Assembly (NCBI GenBank): GCA_032717465.1
Contig: CM064670.1
Location: forward strand, 13,360,431 to 13,424,430
Source of the DNA: Coenobita brevimanus
Lineage: Eukaryota > Arthropoda > Malacostraca > Decapoda > Coenobitidae
Direction: 5' to 3'
DNA: 64,000 nt
In this document: piece after piece, positions 1 to 11,157 of the stretch
Layout: every line of letters starts with the position of its first letter
How positions within the stretch are numbered: the stretch's first letter is position 1
Made by a program: the position numbers and the translations under genes
The notes under the pieces: generated by a model
What the model was told of the DNA's origin: nothing
What the model saw: the letters and a program-made list of their open reading frames with translations, nothing else
Databases searched by the model: none

Positions 1-254
1 CTGCATGGCTTGGTGAATGAGTTTGGGTGTGTGTGTAAGAAATAGAATCTAAATGTGAACGTAAGGAAGGGCAAGGTTATGGTCTTTGAGAGAAATGAAG
101 TCACTGAATGTGCAGTGAGGCTGGATGGTGAGGAAATGGAAAATGTGAGGCCATTTAAGTACTTGGGTAGTGTGATGAGTAAGATGGAAGTTTGGAGGAT
201 GAAGTGCTTGAAAGGGTACAGCAAGGAAGAAAGTGGCTGGTTCTTTGAAAGCTA
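1..254 (+). mobile_element. LINE-A fragment, end of RT ORF
   Basis: Sense-strand piece of LINE-A covering the region after the RT catalytic motif (the VCKKRNLKVN and FKYLGSVMSK segments). It matches 16538-16790 and 25378-25620 closely. It starts outside the window. It stops abruptly at GGTTCTTTGAAAGC and runs into a (TATC)n tract. Frame is interrupted, so it is not coding. Confidence 0.85.
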
Positions 255-350
255 TCTATCTATCTATTTACCTAGGCTGCTTCCCCCAAGGAAAGGGAGG
301 TAGCCGAGACAGGACGACACACTCCCCATTTAATCTATCTATCTATCTAT
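255..350 (-). mobile_element. LINE-B 3'-end sliver between TATC tracts
   Basis: About 62 bases (roughly 273-334) match the last bases of LINE-B as seen at 61945-62012, in the opposite orientation. (TATC)n tracts lie on both sides; read on the minus strand the left tract is the (GATA)n tail of this sliver and the right tract is the tail of the neighbouring LINE-A. It looks like a very short 5'-truncated LINE-B insertion. Confidence 0.7.
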
Positions 351-365
351 CTATTGCCAGACGCC

Positions 366-1982
366 TCAATCCCGTTTGGGGTGGCCACAAACAAATCGCC
401 TCCAAGTCGCCCTGTCCCCCGCCATTTCACTGCCCTGCTCCCAACTCACACCCTCCTCTCTCATATACCTCTCCACCCCATCCCTCCATCTCATCCTCGG
501 CCTCCCCCTCCTTCTTCCCCCCTCCACCTCACTCACATACACTCTCTTCGTCAGTCTTTCACCCTCCATCCTCTCCACATGGCCAAACCTCCTCAGTGTG
601 TTCCTCATAACACTTCCTATCACATCCACATCAACACCACAACGCTCCTTTATATCCTCATTCGTCAGCCTGTCTCTCCACGTGACTCCACAGGCTCCTC
701 TTAAATAACTCATTTCCACTGCTCTCACTCTTGACTTGTGTCCTTCCAATAACGTCCAAGTTTCACTTTCGTACGTTAGAGTTGGTATCACAATACTGTC
801 ATGTAGTAACTTTTTCACTTCCATGCTCACTTCCCTGTTTCTTATCACAGTTATCAAGGAACCAGCAACCTTTCTTCCCTGCTGTACCCTTTCAAGCACT
901 TCACCCTCCAAACCTCCATCCTTACTCATCACACTACCCAAGTACTTAAACGTACTCACATTTTCCAATTCCTCACCAGCCAACCTCGCTGTACATTCAC
1001 TAACTTCGCCTCTCGCAAAGACCATCATTTTACTCTTCAATACATTCACCTTTAGATTCCGTTTCTTACACACTCTCTCAAACTCATCCACCAAGCCTTG
1101 CAGCTCCCCTTCGTCTTCACTCAGCAACACAGTATCATCTGCAAACAACAGTACAGGGATTTTCCAAACACTATCCTCTCTCACCAGGGCCACTCCAACA
1201 TCCACTACCCTACCTTGTACCTCTTTTATTACCCCATCCATGTACAGATTGAACAACCATGGAGACATGACACATCCCTGTTTCAACCCAACTTTCAAAG
1301 AGAAAAATTCACTTAGTTCACCATCCACACGCACTGCAGCCTTCGCACCATCGTACATACTCTTCACAGCATTCAACAACTTCCCATCTACTCCATATAT
1401 TCTTAACACTTTCCACAATCCTTGTCTATCCACCCTGTCATATGCTTTCTCCAAATCCATGAAAGCCGCATACAACTTCTTTCCCTTCTCTAGAAACTTT
1501 TCCACTAAAGATCTAAGAATGAATATCTGATCTACACAACCTCTTCCCTTCCTAAAGCCTCCCTGTTCTTCTCCAACTAATTTCTCTGTTCTTTCTCTAA
1601 CTCTGTCTATAAGTATCCTACCATACGCTTTTCCTATTATACTAAGAAGACAAATGCCTCTATGGTTACCACACACTTCTTTTTCCCCTTTTCCTTTGTA
1701 CAAGGGAATAATTATACCTGACTTCCAGTCCTCCAGGACTCTACCTTCCTCCCAGGCCAATCTGCACATCTTCCACATCCATTCTACTACTATCTCTCCC
1801 CCATGCTTCAGCATTTCACCACACACTCCATCAATTCCTGGGGCTTTCCCCGATTTAACTTTCTTCACTGCTTCCACAACTTCTATCCTACTGATTTCTT
1901 CCTGTCTTCTCACCTCCCTCCTTCTCCCAGCCATTCCCCAGCCATTTATACTCGCATTACTTCCATCCTCTACGTTCAACAA
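366..1982 (-). pseudogene. LINE-A1 reverse transcriptase part
   Basis: Open for 538 codons. It carries the RT palm motifs in order: FMDLEKAYDRVD (motif A), KQGCVMSPWLFNLYMDG (motif B), LLFADDTVLLS (motif C with the catalytic DD) and FKYLGSVMSKDG. A C-terminal region with FGHVERM and RGRPRMRWRDG is shared with LINE-B, LINE-D and RTE-type elements. It would copy the element RNA at a nicked target. The first Met is not a real start: compared with 15640 and 40590, one G is missing near 1986, and this shifts the frame away from the upstream endonuclease part. Retrotransposon function is family knowledge; present activity is not expected. Confidence 0.88.
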
Positions 1983-3301
1983 TTCTTAAAGTGTTCTCTC
2001 CATCTGCTCACTTTTTCTCCCTTCTCCACTAGTAATCTACCATTTTTATCTTTCACTCCCCTGCTAACTTCACTTCCACCCTGTCTTACTCTTTTCACTT
2101 CTCTCCAGAACATTTTCTTACAGTCCCTCCACTTTACACTCAAATTCCTTCCAAATTCCTCATCCACTCTCTTCTTATTCTCTCTTACTAATCTTTTCAC
2201 CTCTCTCTTTCTTTCCACATATAACTCTCTCTTCCACCTCTCAACTTCTTCCACGCCCCTATTTCTCATCCATTCATTGTATGCTTTCTTCTTTTGTGCC
2301 ACAGCCTGTTTCACCTCTTCAGTCCACCAAGCTGTTCCTTGCACCCCCCTCCGTCTTCTCTTCCTTCCACACACCACATCACATGCTGCACATATTTCTT
2401 CTGTAAACATCTTACACACACCTTCCACGTCTCCCATCTGCTCCAATTCATATTTGCCCAATCGTTCCTCCACTTCTCTCTTATACTCTGCCTTTTTCTC
2501 ATCCTCTTGTAACCTTTCCACTCTCCTTGTAACTACTCTTTCTTCTCGTCTTTCCCTTCTTCTATTCCTCCATCTTACTTGCATTCTAATTCTGGCCACC
2601 ACTAAGTAGTGGTCAGAAAGTCCACTCCCCCAACCTCTATACACTCTTGCATCCTTTACACATCTTCGCATCCTTTCATCCACACACACATAATCACTCA
2701 TTGCCTTTCTTTCATTTAGTTCACCACCCACCCTTCTCATCACTCGCCATGTATACCTGTGGATCATTTTATGCCTGAAGAGGGTATTCGCTATCACCAA
2801 CCCCCTCCCAGCACAAATGTCCACTAACGCACTCCCATTCTCATCTATCTCAGCAGGCACACCCCACTCACCAACTATTCCATCCACCTTCACATTCCCA
2901 ACTTTACCATTCATATCACCAATCAAAAACACTCTCTCATTCCTTCCAAACTTTTCCATGCACACTTCCACATTTGTCCAGAACTCTTTTCTCACTCTTC
3001 TAGCACGATCTTGCGTTGGTGCATACACACACACAATCGCTCACATTTGTATTCCAACTTTCAACTTTACCCACACAATCCTTGACCCAACTGATCCATA
3101 CTGTCTTATGCTCTTCTTCCATCTTTTACTCACAACTATACATACTCCTTCCTTTGCCCTCTCATTCTCACTTACTCCTGAACATATACCCCATCCATAC
3201 TCCCATTCTCTCACACTTTCTCCTCTCCATTTTGTTTCAGTTATTCCACATACATCCACTTTCACACCCTCAAGCACCTGGACAATCTCTCTCTCTTTCA
3301 C
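1976..3301 (-). pseudogene. LINE-A1 endonuclease and linker part
   Basis: APE-like endonuclease. Visible motifs are GITETKWRGE (catalytic Glu), VYAPTQD, LIGDMNGKVG (Asp/Asn), YTWRVMRRVG and SGLSDHYLVVARI (Ser-Asp-His), followed by a basic linker rich in Arg, Lys and Glu up to WREHFKN. The frame is continuous except for one TGA at about 3041-3043, where the copy at 39535 has TGG. The first endonuclease motif (WNVRGAND, seen at 14311) is missing because SINE1 replaced it. The downstream end runs out of frame at about 1985 because of a one-base deletion. Confidence 0.85.
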
Positions 3302-3318
3302 CTCATCATTCGCTCCTC

Positions 3319-3665
3319 AATCGGTGGCTCAATCGGTAGAGAGGTGGCCTGCAGTCCTGACGGACCCAGGTTCGAATCCCGGCTGGGGCAGGGAACAGTT
3401 TAAGGATTTGAATTTAATTAAATCAGGCTTTACTGATCTACCAGAAGACCCGCCGACATGTCGTAAAAATACCCCCGCTAATACCAATACACCAGTCCTG
3501 CATGAGACAGCTCTAGCATGTATTCAATATGGACGGTGGGTATTAGCGCCGAAGTGGTGACATGTAGAGGTGTATGGTATGTAGGAGGACTGCTGGGCCT
3601 TGATAGCAGGCTGTGAAGCCTATGCCCTGAGTTGGACACATAAAAAAAAAAAAAGAAAAAAAAAA
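3319..3665 (+). mobile_element. SINE1, tRNA-derived SINE
   Basis: The head resembles a tRNA with pol III boxes: A box TGGCTCAATCGGTAGAG and B box GGTTCGAATCC. A unique body of about 250 bases and an A-rich tail (3642-3665) follow. A second good copy lies at 32617-32950 and diverged copies at 17606-17940 and 21160-21432. It sits in the endonuclease region of LINE-A1. Compared with 14283-14340, about 25 bases of LINE are missing at the insertion point, and no target-site duplication is visible. Confidence 0.88.
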
Positions 3666-3808
3666 GTCCTTTATCCAGTCCTGGGTCGTCATCGTTTGGT
3701 CAGTCCTTGTCCGAGGCTTCTTGTTTGTTTTTTTAGTTAGCTGTTTTCCGGGGAGGGGCACTAACCCTCCGCCAACCCTTTTAGTCGCCTTTTACGACAA
3801 GCATCCAT

Positions 3809-5908
3809 TCAAATACGTTCATTCGCATCTTAGCCCCAAAGGGAAGAAGGGACAGATCCTCACAGCATCACACTGCACAAGGGTCAACTGCGCAGTGCAA
3901 TCAGTGACATCCACAGCAGGACCCGACAGCAGAGCTGGTTTACCCCTGCCGCATCATAATAGACCCATCCCCTTACCTGCACCTGACCTGACTAGCTGAT
4001 CAGACCAAATGCGGGAAAATATCCCCTCAGGGCCGCGTCATCATTTATTCATTCACAATTTCTCTCCATTTATTTCTGTCACGCACAGCCGCTCTTCCTT
4101 GCCCAAGAGACATCCCTCTTGCATCCAGTGCTCTTTTCACACTGTCCATCCATCCTATTCGTGGTCTCCCTCTCAGCCTTACACCTCTCACATCAGATCT
4201 AGTTATCTTTTTCACCAATCGCTCATTATCCATTCTCTCCATATGCCCAAACCATCGCAACACCCTCTGCTCAACTCTACCAGCCATCTCCCGAACAACT
4301 CCAGTTCTCCTTTGCACTTCATCATTTCGCACTCGATCCATACGCGTCACTCCACACATACTCCTCAGACACCTCATCTCCATTACATTCAAACTTTTCC
4401 TCTCTGCTACACCCATATTCCATGTTTCAGCCCCATATAGTGCAGTCGGTACCACAACACCCTCATGCAGCCTTCTCTTTACATCCATTCTAAGCGAACG
4501 ACATCTAAACACTTTTTTCATTCCACCCAGCACCTTACCTACTTCATTCATTCTAAACTTCACTTCTGCATCTATTCTTCCATCCACAGCAACATGTGAC
4601 CCTAAATATTTAAAACACTCTACCTCCTCAAGCAACTCACCATTCAAAATTATATTCATCCCCCTACCATCTACCAACCTCGTACACTTCATCACTTTAC
4701 TCTTATTCTCATTTACTTTCAATTTCCTCCTTTCACACACCCTTCCAAACTCCTCTACCAACTGTCTCAATCTCTCCTCTGAATCAGTCACCAGTACAGT
4801 ATCATCTGCAAACAGCAGCTGCTTCAGATTCCACTCTCCACCATCAACATTCACCAGACTCAGACCTCCACCTAACACTCTTGCATTCACCTTCCTTACA
4901 ACACCATCCATATAAATATTAAACAACCAAGGCGACATCACACATCCCAATCGCAGCCCCACTCCCACAGGAAACCAATCACTCACAGCATTTCCCACTC
5001 TTACACACGCTCTACTATTTACATAAAAACTTTTCACCCCTTTTAGTAACCTACCATCAAGTCCATACAATCTTAAAACAGTCCACAAAGCCTCCGTATC
5101 AATTTTATCATAAGCTTTCTCTAAATCCATGAATGCCCAAAACACATCCTTGCCTTTCGCTAAATACTTTTCACACACTTGTCTCACAGCGAACACCTGA
5201 TCCACGCATCCCCTCTATCTCCTAAAGCCACAATGCTCATCGCCAATCACTCCCTCTGTACCCTCTCTAACTCTCATAATTAACACTCTACCATACACCT
5301 TACCTACAACACTCAACAGACTTATACCCCTAAAGCTAGTACATTCATACTTATCACCCTTGCCTTTATACAACGGGACCACACAAGCACTTGCCCAGTC
5401 AACTGGCGCCATACCTTTCACAAAGCACACATTCAACAATCTTACTAACCAGTCAACAATAGTCACTCCACCGCCCTTCAGGCATTCCACAGCACACCCA
5501 TCCATACCTGCAGCTTTCCCTGTTTTCATCTCCTTTACTGCCTTCTCCACTTCCTCCTTCGTGATCAAAGAATCATTCAACTCTCTAACACATTTATTCC
5601 TTGCACCCTTCCATCTGCCACAATCTCAGCCACCCTTTCCTCCTCTACATTTACAATCTTTCAAAATATTCTGCCCATCTCTTCCTTACTGCATCCATCT
5701 CAATTGACATCCTTCCATCCTCTGCTTTTACTCGCTCTTCCTTCCCAGACTCTCCCTTTCGCACCCTTTTCACCTCCTTCCAGAACATTTTCTTATTGTT
5801 GAAAATACTCAGTCAGTTGCCAACCCCACCTTTCATCTGCTGCCACTTTAGCATCACGCACAGCCCTTCTCGCCCTATTCCTCTTTTCCTTATACCTCTC
5901 ATATGAAA
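3809..5908 (-). mobile_element. LINE-B copy B1, 5' truncated
   Basis: A second RTE-like LINE family, with its RT on the minus strand and a 3' UTR of about 230 bases (3809-4040) that recurs at 61715-61950. The upstream linker (about 5600-5908) is frame-broken. It abuts LINE-A1 at 3808 and a LINE-A fragment at 5909. The final 3' segment and (GATA)n tail seen at 61945-62030 are missing here. Confidence 0.85.
4045..5580 (-). pseudogene. LINE-B1 reverse transcriptase
   Basis: Two open stretches in the same frame (5580-5215 and 5205-4045) are separated by a single in-frame TAG right after GDEHCGFRR. Motifs: MKTGKAAGMDG, VVPLYKGKGD, FMDLEKAYDKID (A), GCVMSPWLFNIYMDG (B, with the usual Gln-Gly changed to Leu-Gly), LLFADDTVLVT (C) and FKYLGSHVAVDG, with a C-terminal FGHMERM and RGRPRIGW region. 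Similarity to LINE-A is clear at motif level but the two are distinct families. The N-terminal endonuclease is not present in this copy. Confidence 0.87.
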
Positions 5909-6367
5909 TAGGGCGGTGAGCATGGAAGCAAAAAAAGCCACTGCATGATAGTATTGTGATACCAATTCTAATGTAAGGAAGTGAAGCTTAGACCTTGCTG
6001 GAAGGACACAAGTCAATGTTATTTGAGAGAAGCCTGTGGCGTTACATGGAGAGGCAGACTGACAAATGAGGAAGTACAGCGTTGTGGCATGGATGTGGAT
6101 GTGATTGAAAGCATTAGGAGAAATACACTGAGGTGGTTTGACCGCATGGAGAGGATGGAGAGCAAGAGACTAATGAGGAGAGTGTATGAGAGTGTTGTGG
6201 AGGGGGGGAGAGGGAGGGGGAGCCCAAGGGAGTGGAGAGGTATATGAGAAAGGAGGATGTGAGCTAGGGGCAAGGCAGTGAAATGGCAGGGGATAGGGTG
6301 ACATGGAGGCGATTTGTTTGTGGCCACCTCTTACAAGATTGTGGCGTCTGGCAATAGATAAATAGAT
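5909..6367 (+). mobile_element. LINE-A-related 3' fragment, diverged
   Basis: The sense strand matches the LINE-A 3' end, from the VSMEVKKLLHDSIVIPTL region to GGCGTCTGGCAATAGATAAATAGA. It carries several stops and small indels. It is more diverged than the 25372 copy and may belong to a LINE-A subfamily. Confidence 0.8.
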
Positions 6368-6804
6368 TAGCTCCTGTATGGACAATGCAGTTACCCTGTT
6401 CACTCAGGGTACACAGTACCACCACATTTAGGCTCCTCGTCAGCACCAAAATGAAAGGGTTATCAAAGTGAATGCAACAAATACTGTGAAATAAGTCTGC
6501 AGTGTACTGTGGGTGAAGTATATGGAAGAACTGTGATTGAAAAACTTGTCAGAATACCAGGTGACTAATGAACAGAGTGGTTTCCTGAATGGTATGGAAA
6601 TTTTGGACTAAATATTTGAAGAAAGGCTGATAGTAGAGGGGACATGTGGACTGCAAAATATTTCTGGATCCGGAAAAAGCACATGACAAAGAGATCAAGG
6701 TGGAAATATTGATGGATTACAAACATACAGTGTGGCAAATAAACTCCTAAATAATTTTAAGAACTTTTACAGTGGTAGTAAAGCAAGTGTGAGAGAAAAA
6801 AGTG

Positions 6805-7001
6805 AGTTTTACGCCAGGTACCCCTTTTTTGGATAAGGGCTAAGGCGTTGCCCCTGGGTAGAGGACTTTGGTTTGGAGCGTGTAGCATTTTATGACCGGA
6901 TGCCCTTCCTGATGTCTACCAATGACCCTTGGGTGGATTCGATCCTCCGATCCTTCGGTCAGAGCGAAGCGCTCTAACCCACTGAGCCAGAAGATGGATA
7001 A
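6805..7001 (-). mobile_element. SINE2, tRNA-derived SINE
   Basis: On the minus strand the head reads TGGCTCAGTGGGTTAGAGC (A box) and GGATCGAATCC (B box). The body has AAGGGTCATTGGTAGACATC and AAAGTCCTCTACCCAGG. A second, diverged copy with the same order of motifs lies at 11868-12058 on the plus strand. The head is tRNA-like but no tRNA acceptor stem closes around it, so it is not a tRNA gene. Confidence 0.82.
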
Positions 7002-7193
7002 TTTAGAGAGTGGTTCAATATTTGAGTGAGATAGGGATGTGTGATATTATTATGGCCGTCAATAAATTAGTATATAGAGATGGGGTAATGAGTGTCAAAT
7101 CAAGAGTTACAGAGATAGGTAAAAAGCTTGTGGCAAATGTTGACATGTGGAATATTTAAAATCTGATGCATACAGATGATGCTGTGTTTCTTT

Positions 7194-7644
7194 TAGAGAT
7201 GCACCGATACCAAAATTTTCACCGATACCCATACCAATACCACAAAATTGGACCAATACTGATACTACTACTGATACCAATACCGATACCAGTGAGGGAG
7301 GGTGGTCCCTGCCGTCTGAGGACTGTGGCAGGGCTACCAACCTGTCTCATTCATGTCCATGGTGGCAGATGTGGCTCACTGCCAAGAATGTACTGTATTA
7401 CTACACACCATGTACTCAATGATACTAAATAATTGGATATTACCAATAATTTAGTCTTCATCCCTATAAAACATCCAAATTCTATTTAACATAATAACTT
7501 CCTATGAGTGATATGCTACGCACTAAATTCCTTTTAAGTATCGGTAGTATCAGCAGAAAATCAGCCGATACCAATTCCGATATCGATACTCTAAAAACGG
7601 GCCGATACCATCGATGCCGATACCGATATATCGGTACATCTCTA
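7194..7644. mobile_element. hAT-like MITE, 8-bp TSD
   Basis: Terminal inverted repeats begin TAGAGATGCACCGATA on the left and TAGAGATGTACCGATA on the right (one mismatch). They are flanked by an exact 8-bp duplication GTTTCTTT at 7186-7193 and 7645-7652. An 8-bp duplication and TAGRGATG-type ends fit the hAT superfamily. Inside are many copies of CCGATACC/ACCAATACC, a typical subterminal repeat pattern. There is no coding capacity. Confidence 0.88.
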
Positions 7645-7758
7645 GTTTCTTTAAAATAGTGGCTGGAATCTTTATAGTGTGACTGGTTCAACATTTTCTG
7701 AATGTCAGTGAACAAATGCAAAGAAAGAGTACAACAGGTGTTGTGAGAGGTAACTTAA

Positions 7759-9726
7759 CCCCTTAACTGCGGGGCGTCACTTTCGTGACGCTTGGGAGCA
7801 AGGGATCATACCGCGGGGCGTCGCTTTTGTGATTCTGTGTTATTTTGAATTCACCCGGGCTTCCAAGTGGGGGCTTGTATCATCTATCAGTACTGCCAAT
7901 GTCCAACACTAGTCAGCACTCCTAATCTCATCTGTACTCCCATCCATTGTTGACAATTTAGCCATTTCTCCCCGTTCTTGACTCCCCTCCCTACCCCCCC
8001 TCCATTACCCTATCCTCTCGCCTGCCCGGCCGTGCTACGCTAAGTAAATCTTCCCTGGAATTTTTCACTGATTTCATCCATTGAAATAAGCCCTATGTCC
8101 TATTCTTATACCAAATAATATATACAAGAAAGAAATAAGGTAAGTGAGAGTGCCAAACACCTGGAATTGGCTAATTATCACCTGACAACACCTCACGTGC
8201 ACTCGTTTGCTAATTTTCGCTGTTTTTTTCCCCTTGAAATATGCCCTATAATCTATTTTCATAATAAATATACATGTAAGGAGGGAAGGGAGAAGCCTAA
8301 GTGATATTTACATTCACCTGGAACTACCTAATTTATAATGTATTGTCTAGATTTCCTGCCAATCATATCAGTGCTAAACAAAGAAGTTTCAAGATCTAAC
8401 ATTGGTAGCTCTGAAAATATATCTCCTAAGTAGGCCTCTAATCTATTTTCGAAATAAATATACATGTAAGGAGGGAAGGGAGAAGCCTAAGTGATATTTA
8501 CATTCACCTGGAACTACCAAATTTATAATGTATTGTCTAGATTTCCTGCCAATCATATCAGTGCTAGACTTAGCTGTTTCAAGAAGTAATATTGGTAACC
8601 CTGAATAACCCCTTAGCAGGCCTCCACGCTAGCCCTCCGTTATCAGGTTACTCTCAACTTCCGAAGTGAGAGTACGTATGTTTCTTCTTGCTGACTTCAA
8701 GGCTTTTTTTCACCCCCATGCAAATGGCCCTGTGACCTTTACCCCCTACTAAACCTCGTGTGGAAAGAGGTAAAGGGCTGACAATTGATAAAAGAGTGAC
8801 TACGATCTTTCTATTGAGTAAAACAGTGCAAGTGGAATTGTAAATAATGTGTAAATAATGTGTAAACAGCAAGTGAAAGTAATGAATGTAAATATACGTG
8901 AACAATGGAAAACAGTTTTATAAGTTATTTCAAGTGACAGTGCACAACACAGTGTAAATAAAATAGAAATGTAAATAACGTAAATAAAATAGAGAACGTA
9001 AATAGAAATGTAAATGAGCAGTATTATAAGAATACGAGTATATACCCTAGGAGTAATGAAAGTGAAAGTTTCACTCTAGCATGTCTGAATGCTATGAGTT
9101 ATGAGAGTGAAGATGAAAGTGACATTCACTCTCAATGCCAGTATACAGGACGAGAAAGTGAATGCTACGTATTTTACTGAAGGAAACTGAATCCCTACAG
9201 TGACAATAAACTAATACTACTGAAGGAAACTTATGAATAAAGACTGTAGATATATAAAAGTGTTATATAGTAATAGAAATATAAAGTGTGAGGGGTTTTA
9301 CGAATAATAAATGACAGACTACTAAGAGCGAACTAGTGCCAGTGCGACGATCAGACGCGCTCGTAATTTCCATTGCTTTCACAGTGTTTTTTTTTTTTAG
9401 TATGGATCCCAAACTACTTGAAAATTGTAGAATAGTGTTTATAGTGTTTGTATCAGGCTGTGGTAATCATATTACGGGTTGTCGGGAAGTGTAAAGTGGA
9501 GACTTCGTTACCCTACTTCAGAGGTCTCCACAAGTCCTACAGTAACTGACGAAGGCTCAACAATCATTCCAGGAGAAAGCTGAAGGTATGTGCCATAAGC
9601 ATATGTAATTTTATTATTCTAGGACTAATAACTGATTTTTGGCAAATATTTTTTGAGAGTCTGTCGGAGCCCAAATAACCCCGCGGCACACGCAAGTCAT
9701 TGGTAAACAAGCCCGCGGTGTAGGGG
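7759..9726. mobile_element. PB1 copy a, piggyBac-like non-autonomous element
   Basis: 1968 bases flanked by TTAA at 7755-7758 and 9727-9730. The ends are inverted: CCCCTTAACTGCGGGG on the left and CCCCTACACCGCGGG read inward from the right. TTAA targets and CCC-starting ends fit the piggyBac superfamily. A nearly identical copy lies at 47426-49402. No transposase frame is present. Just inside the left end is a perfect 7-bp hairpin GCGTCAC-tttc-GTGACGC (7774-7791). An internal 190-base unit is duplicated (8251-8620). Confidence 0.88.
8251..8620. repeat. 190-bp tandem duplication inside PB1a
   Basis: The unit starting ATCTATTTTC at 8251 repeats at 8441. Both contain ACATGTAAGGAGGGAAGG, a TTACATTCACCTGGAACTAC segment and TCTAGATTTCCTGCC. 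The same duplication is present in the other PB1 copy (about 47927-48280), so it predates the spread of the element. Confidence 0.9.
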
Positions 9727-10069
9727 TTAAAGTAAGATTTGTTGCTGAAGAAGGACTGGATGTGATGGAAAAGTTTACGTACCAATTTATTGACAGACAA
9801 GAGATGTAAACTAAGTGAAGGAAGTGGAGATAAGTGTGGACCACAGACATAAAGAGGGAGCATTACACCCAAATTACTCCAGCGCTAACACTAATCCACT
9901 CACTGAACACCCCATCGACTCTTACAGTAGAAATGCTTCATTCACCATTACCATCATCCTGACCTTTTCCTTTCCACTCAAAGAAGGGGTGAGATGGGGC
10001 CACAGAGCACACTGCCTGAATAATAGAGAACTAATCCACAACATTCAGCATTCATCACTGTTCATTAAA

Positions 10070-10499
10070 TCCTGTGTTGCCCCGTGATGGGTGTACGGGC
10101 CAGGGACTGGCCAAATTAGTCCCTGACATTTAAGATGAAAGTGGCCAGCCTCACTCATCTCCGAGAGACATAACGTGAGCAATAAACCCCAACCATCCCT
10201 TGGATATAAACCTGAATCGGCAATAACCAACTGGAGCACCATAATTACTCACTGAACCACGAGGCGCCATAATTTGGTTATATGGTTACCATCCAATTAG
10301 TAAATGGTTTCCTGATGTACAGGAAACCATCTGGCTTGTCACTCAGTGTAGAGTCACCTGTAGACAGAAAGAAGAAGAAAGAATGAAGGAAAGAAAGACA
10401 GAAGAGGAAGGAAGGAAAGAAGTAAGGAAAGAAAGGGCAGGCATCCAAGAGCAGCACTACATCAAGTGAGTGGATGGTGAGAACACCCCACCTGCCCAC
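10070..10499 (-). mobile_element. R1 copy a, SINE-like repeat
   Basis: R1 is a dispersed repeat of about 450-550 bases. Read in its sense direction (minus here) it has a pyrimidine-rich 5' part, a perfect or near-perfect hairpin around GGTTTCCTG...CAGGAAACC, a tRNA-like A box TGGTTTAGTGGGTAA (variable between copies) and a B-box-like GGTTTATATCC. It ends near CCCCATRRGG with a GGAT-type tail in several copies. This copy has one purine/pyrimidine unit. Confidence 0.75.
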
Positions 10500-10513
10500 A
10501 GAACATTCATTAC

Positions 10514-10551
<38 letters not shown>

Positions 10552-10739
10552 TAAGGCATGCACTTTAACTTTCACACCATAGCTATGTACCCCCTACCAC
10601 TATCCCTCCCTGTTCACTGTCACCTGCTTACCAAGATCCTAACAAATATCTGACAGTACTTCTCATGTGTTTTCCTCAAATTGCAAATATTTTATTCACC
10701 CATCTGGAATCCACCTTGTTAATTACACATCTGATATTT

Positions 10740-11104
10740 AGACACATTTTACCTCTTCTTTCCTTCATTCTTTCCTCTTCATTATGCCTGTGGGTGACTC
10801 TACACTGAGTGACAAACCAAATGGTATCCTGTACACAAGGAAACCATTTACAAAGCTGGGTGGTAACCATGTAACCAAATTTTGATGCCTGGTGGTTTTG
10901 TGGGTAATTATGGTACTCCAATTGGATTGAGCTGGTGAAGGTTTATATCCAAGGGATGGTTGGGGTTTATTGATAATGTAATGCCACTCAGGGAAAAGTA
11001 AGGCTGGTCACTTTCATCTTAAATGTCAGGACCAACTTGCCTAGCCCCGGGATTCTACACTTCATATGGGGTTAAGTAGGATTGGATGAAGGATGGATGG
11101 ATAT
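10740..11104 (+). mobile_element. R1 copy b
   Basis: Sense-strand R1 with TGGTGGTTTTGTGGGTAA (A-box position), AAGGTTTATATCCAAGGGATGG (B-box position), the conserved GTGACAAACCAAATGG segment and a 3' tail GGATGAAGGATGGATGGATA. It is inverted relative to copies a and c on either side. Confidence 0.78.
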
Positions 11105-11157
11105 ACCTCTTCTATCACTATTCTTCATATACCTTACTCACAATACAGTACAAAGAT

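Larger units (their letters stand above)
351..3808 (-). mobile_element. LINE-A copy A1, nearly full length
   Basis: Non-LTR retrotransposon with an APE-type endonuclease followed by reverse transcriptase, probably RTE-like (clade inferred from the motifs and the simple-repeat tail). The 3' end is the family signature GAGGCGTCTGGCAATAGATA plus a (GATA)n tail. The 5' end is slightly truncated compared with the copies at 14119 and 39046, joining LINE-B at about 3808. A SINE1 (3319-3665) interrupts the start of the endonuclease. Apart from that insertion the coding region has one TGA and one single-base deletion, so this is one of the least decayed LINE-A copies here. Confidence 0.9.
6500..9860 (+). 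mobile_element. LINE-G, degenerate RT remnant split by three insertions
   Basis: A decayed RT-like region read on the plus strand. Recognisable pieces are GEVYGR near 6520, NEQSGFLNG near 6570, FYSGSKASVR near 6770, the RT catalytic-like HTDDAVFLL at 7166-7195, and possibly an FKYLG-equivalent near 9750. The pieces are separated by SINE2 (6805-7001), a hAT-like MITE (7194-7644) and a piggyBac-like element (7759-9726). The RT identity is fairly clear for 6500-7193, weaker for 7653-7754 and tentative for 9731-9860. Confidence 0.55.

Noticed and set aside
366..1530. Long Ser/Pro/Thr-rich plus-strand frames (for example 736-1530 and 1803-2609)
   Set aside because: They are antisense shadows of LINE-A1; the same frames recur opposite every LINE-A copy.
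3319..3395. tRNA gene suggested by A and B boxes
   Set aside because: No acceptor stem closes and the head continues into a SINE body with an A tail; the same holds for 32617 and 6805-7001.
9401..9493. Short frame MDPKLLENCRIVF... conserved in both PB1 copies
   Set aside because: Only 30 codons and no domain; conservation is explained by the near identity of the two copies.
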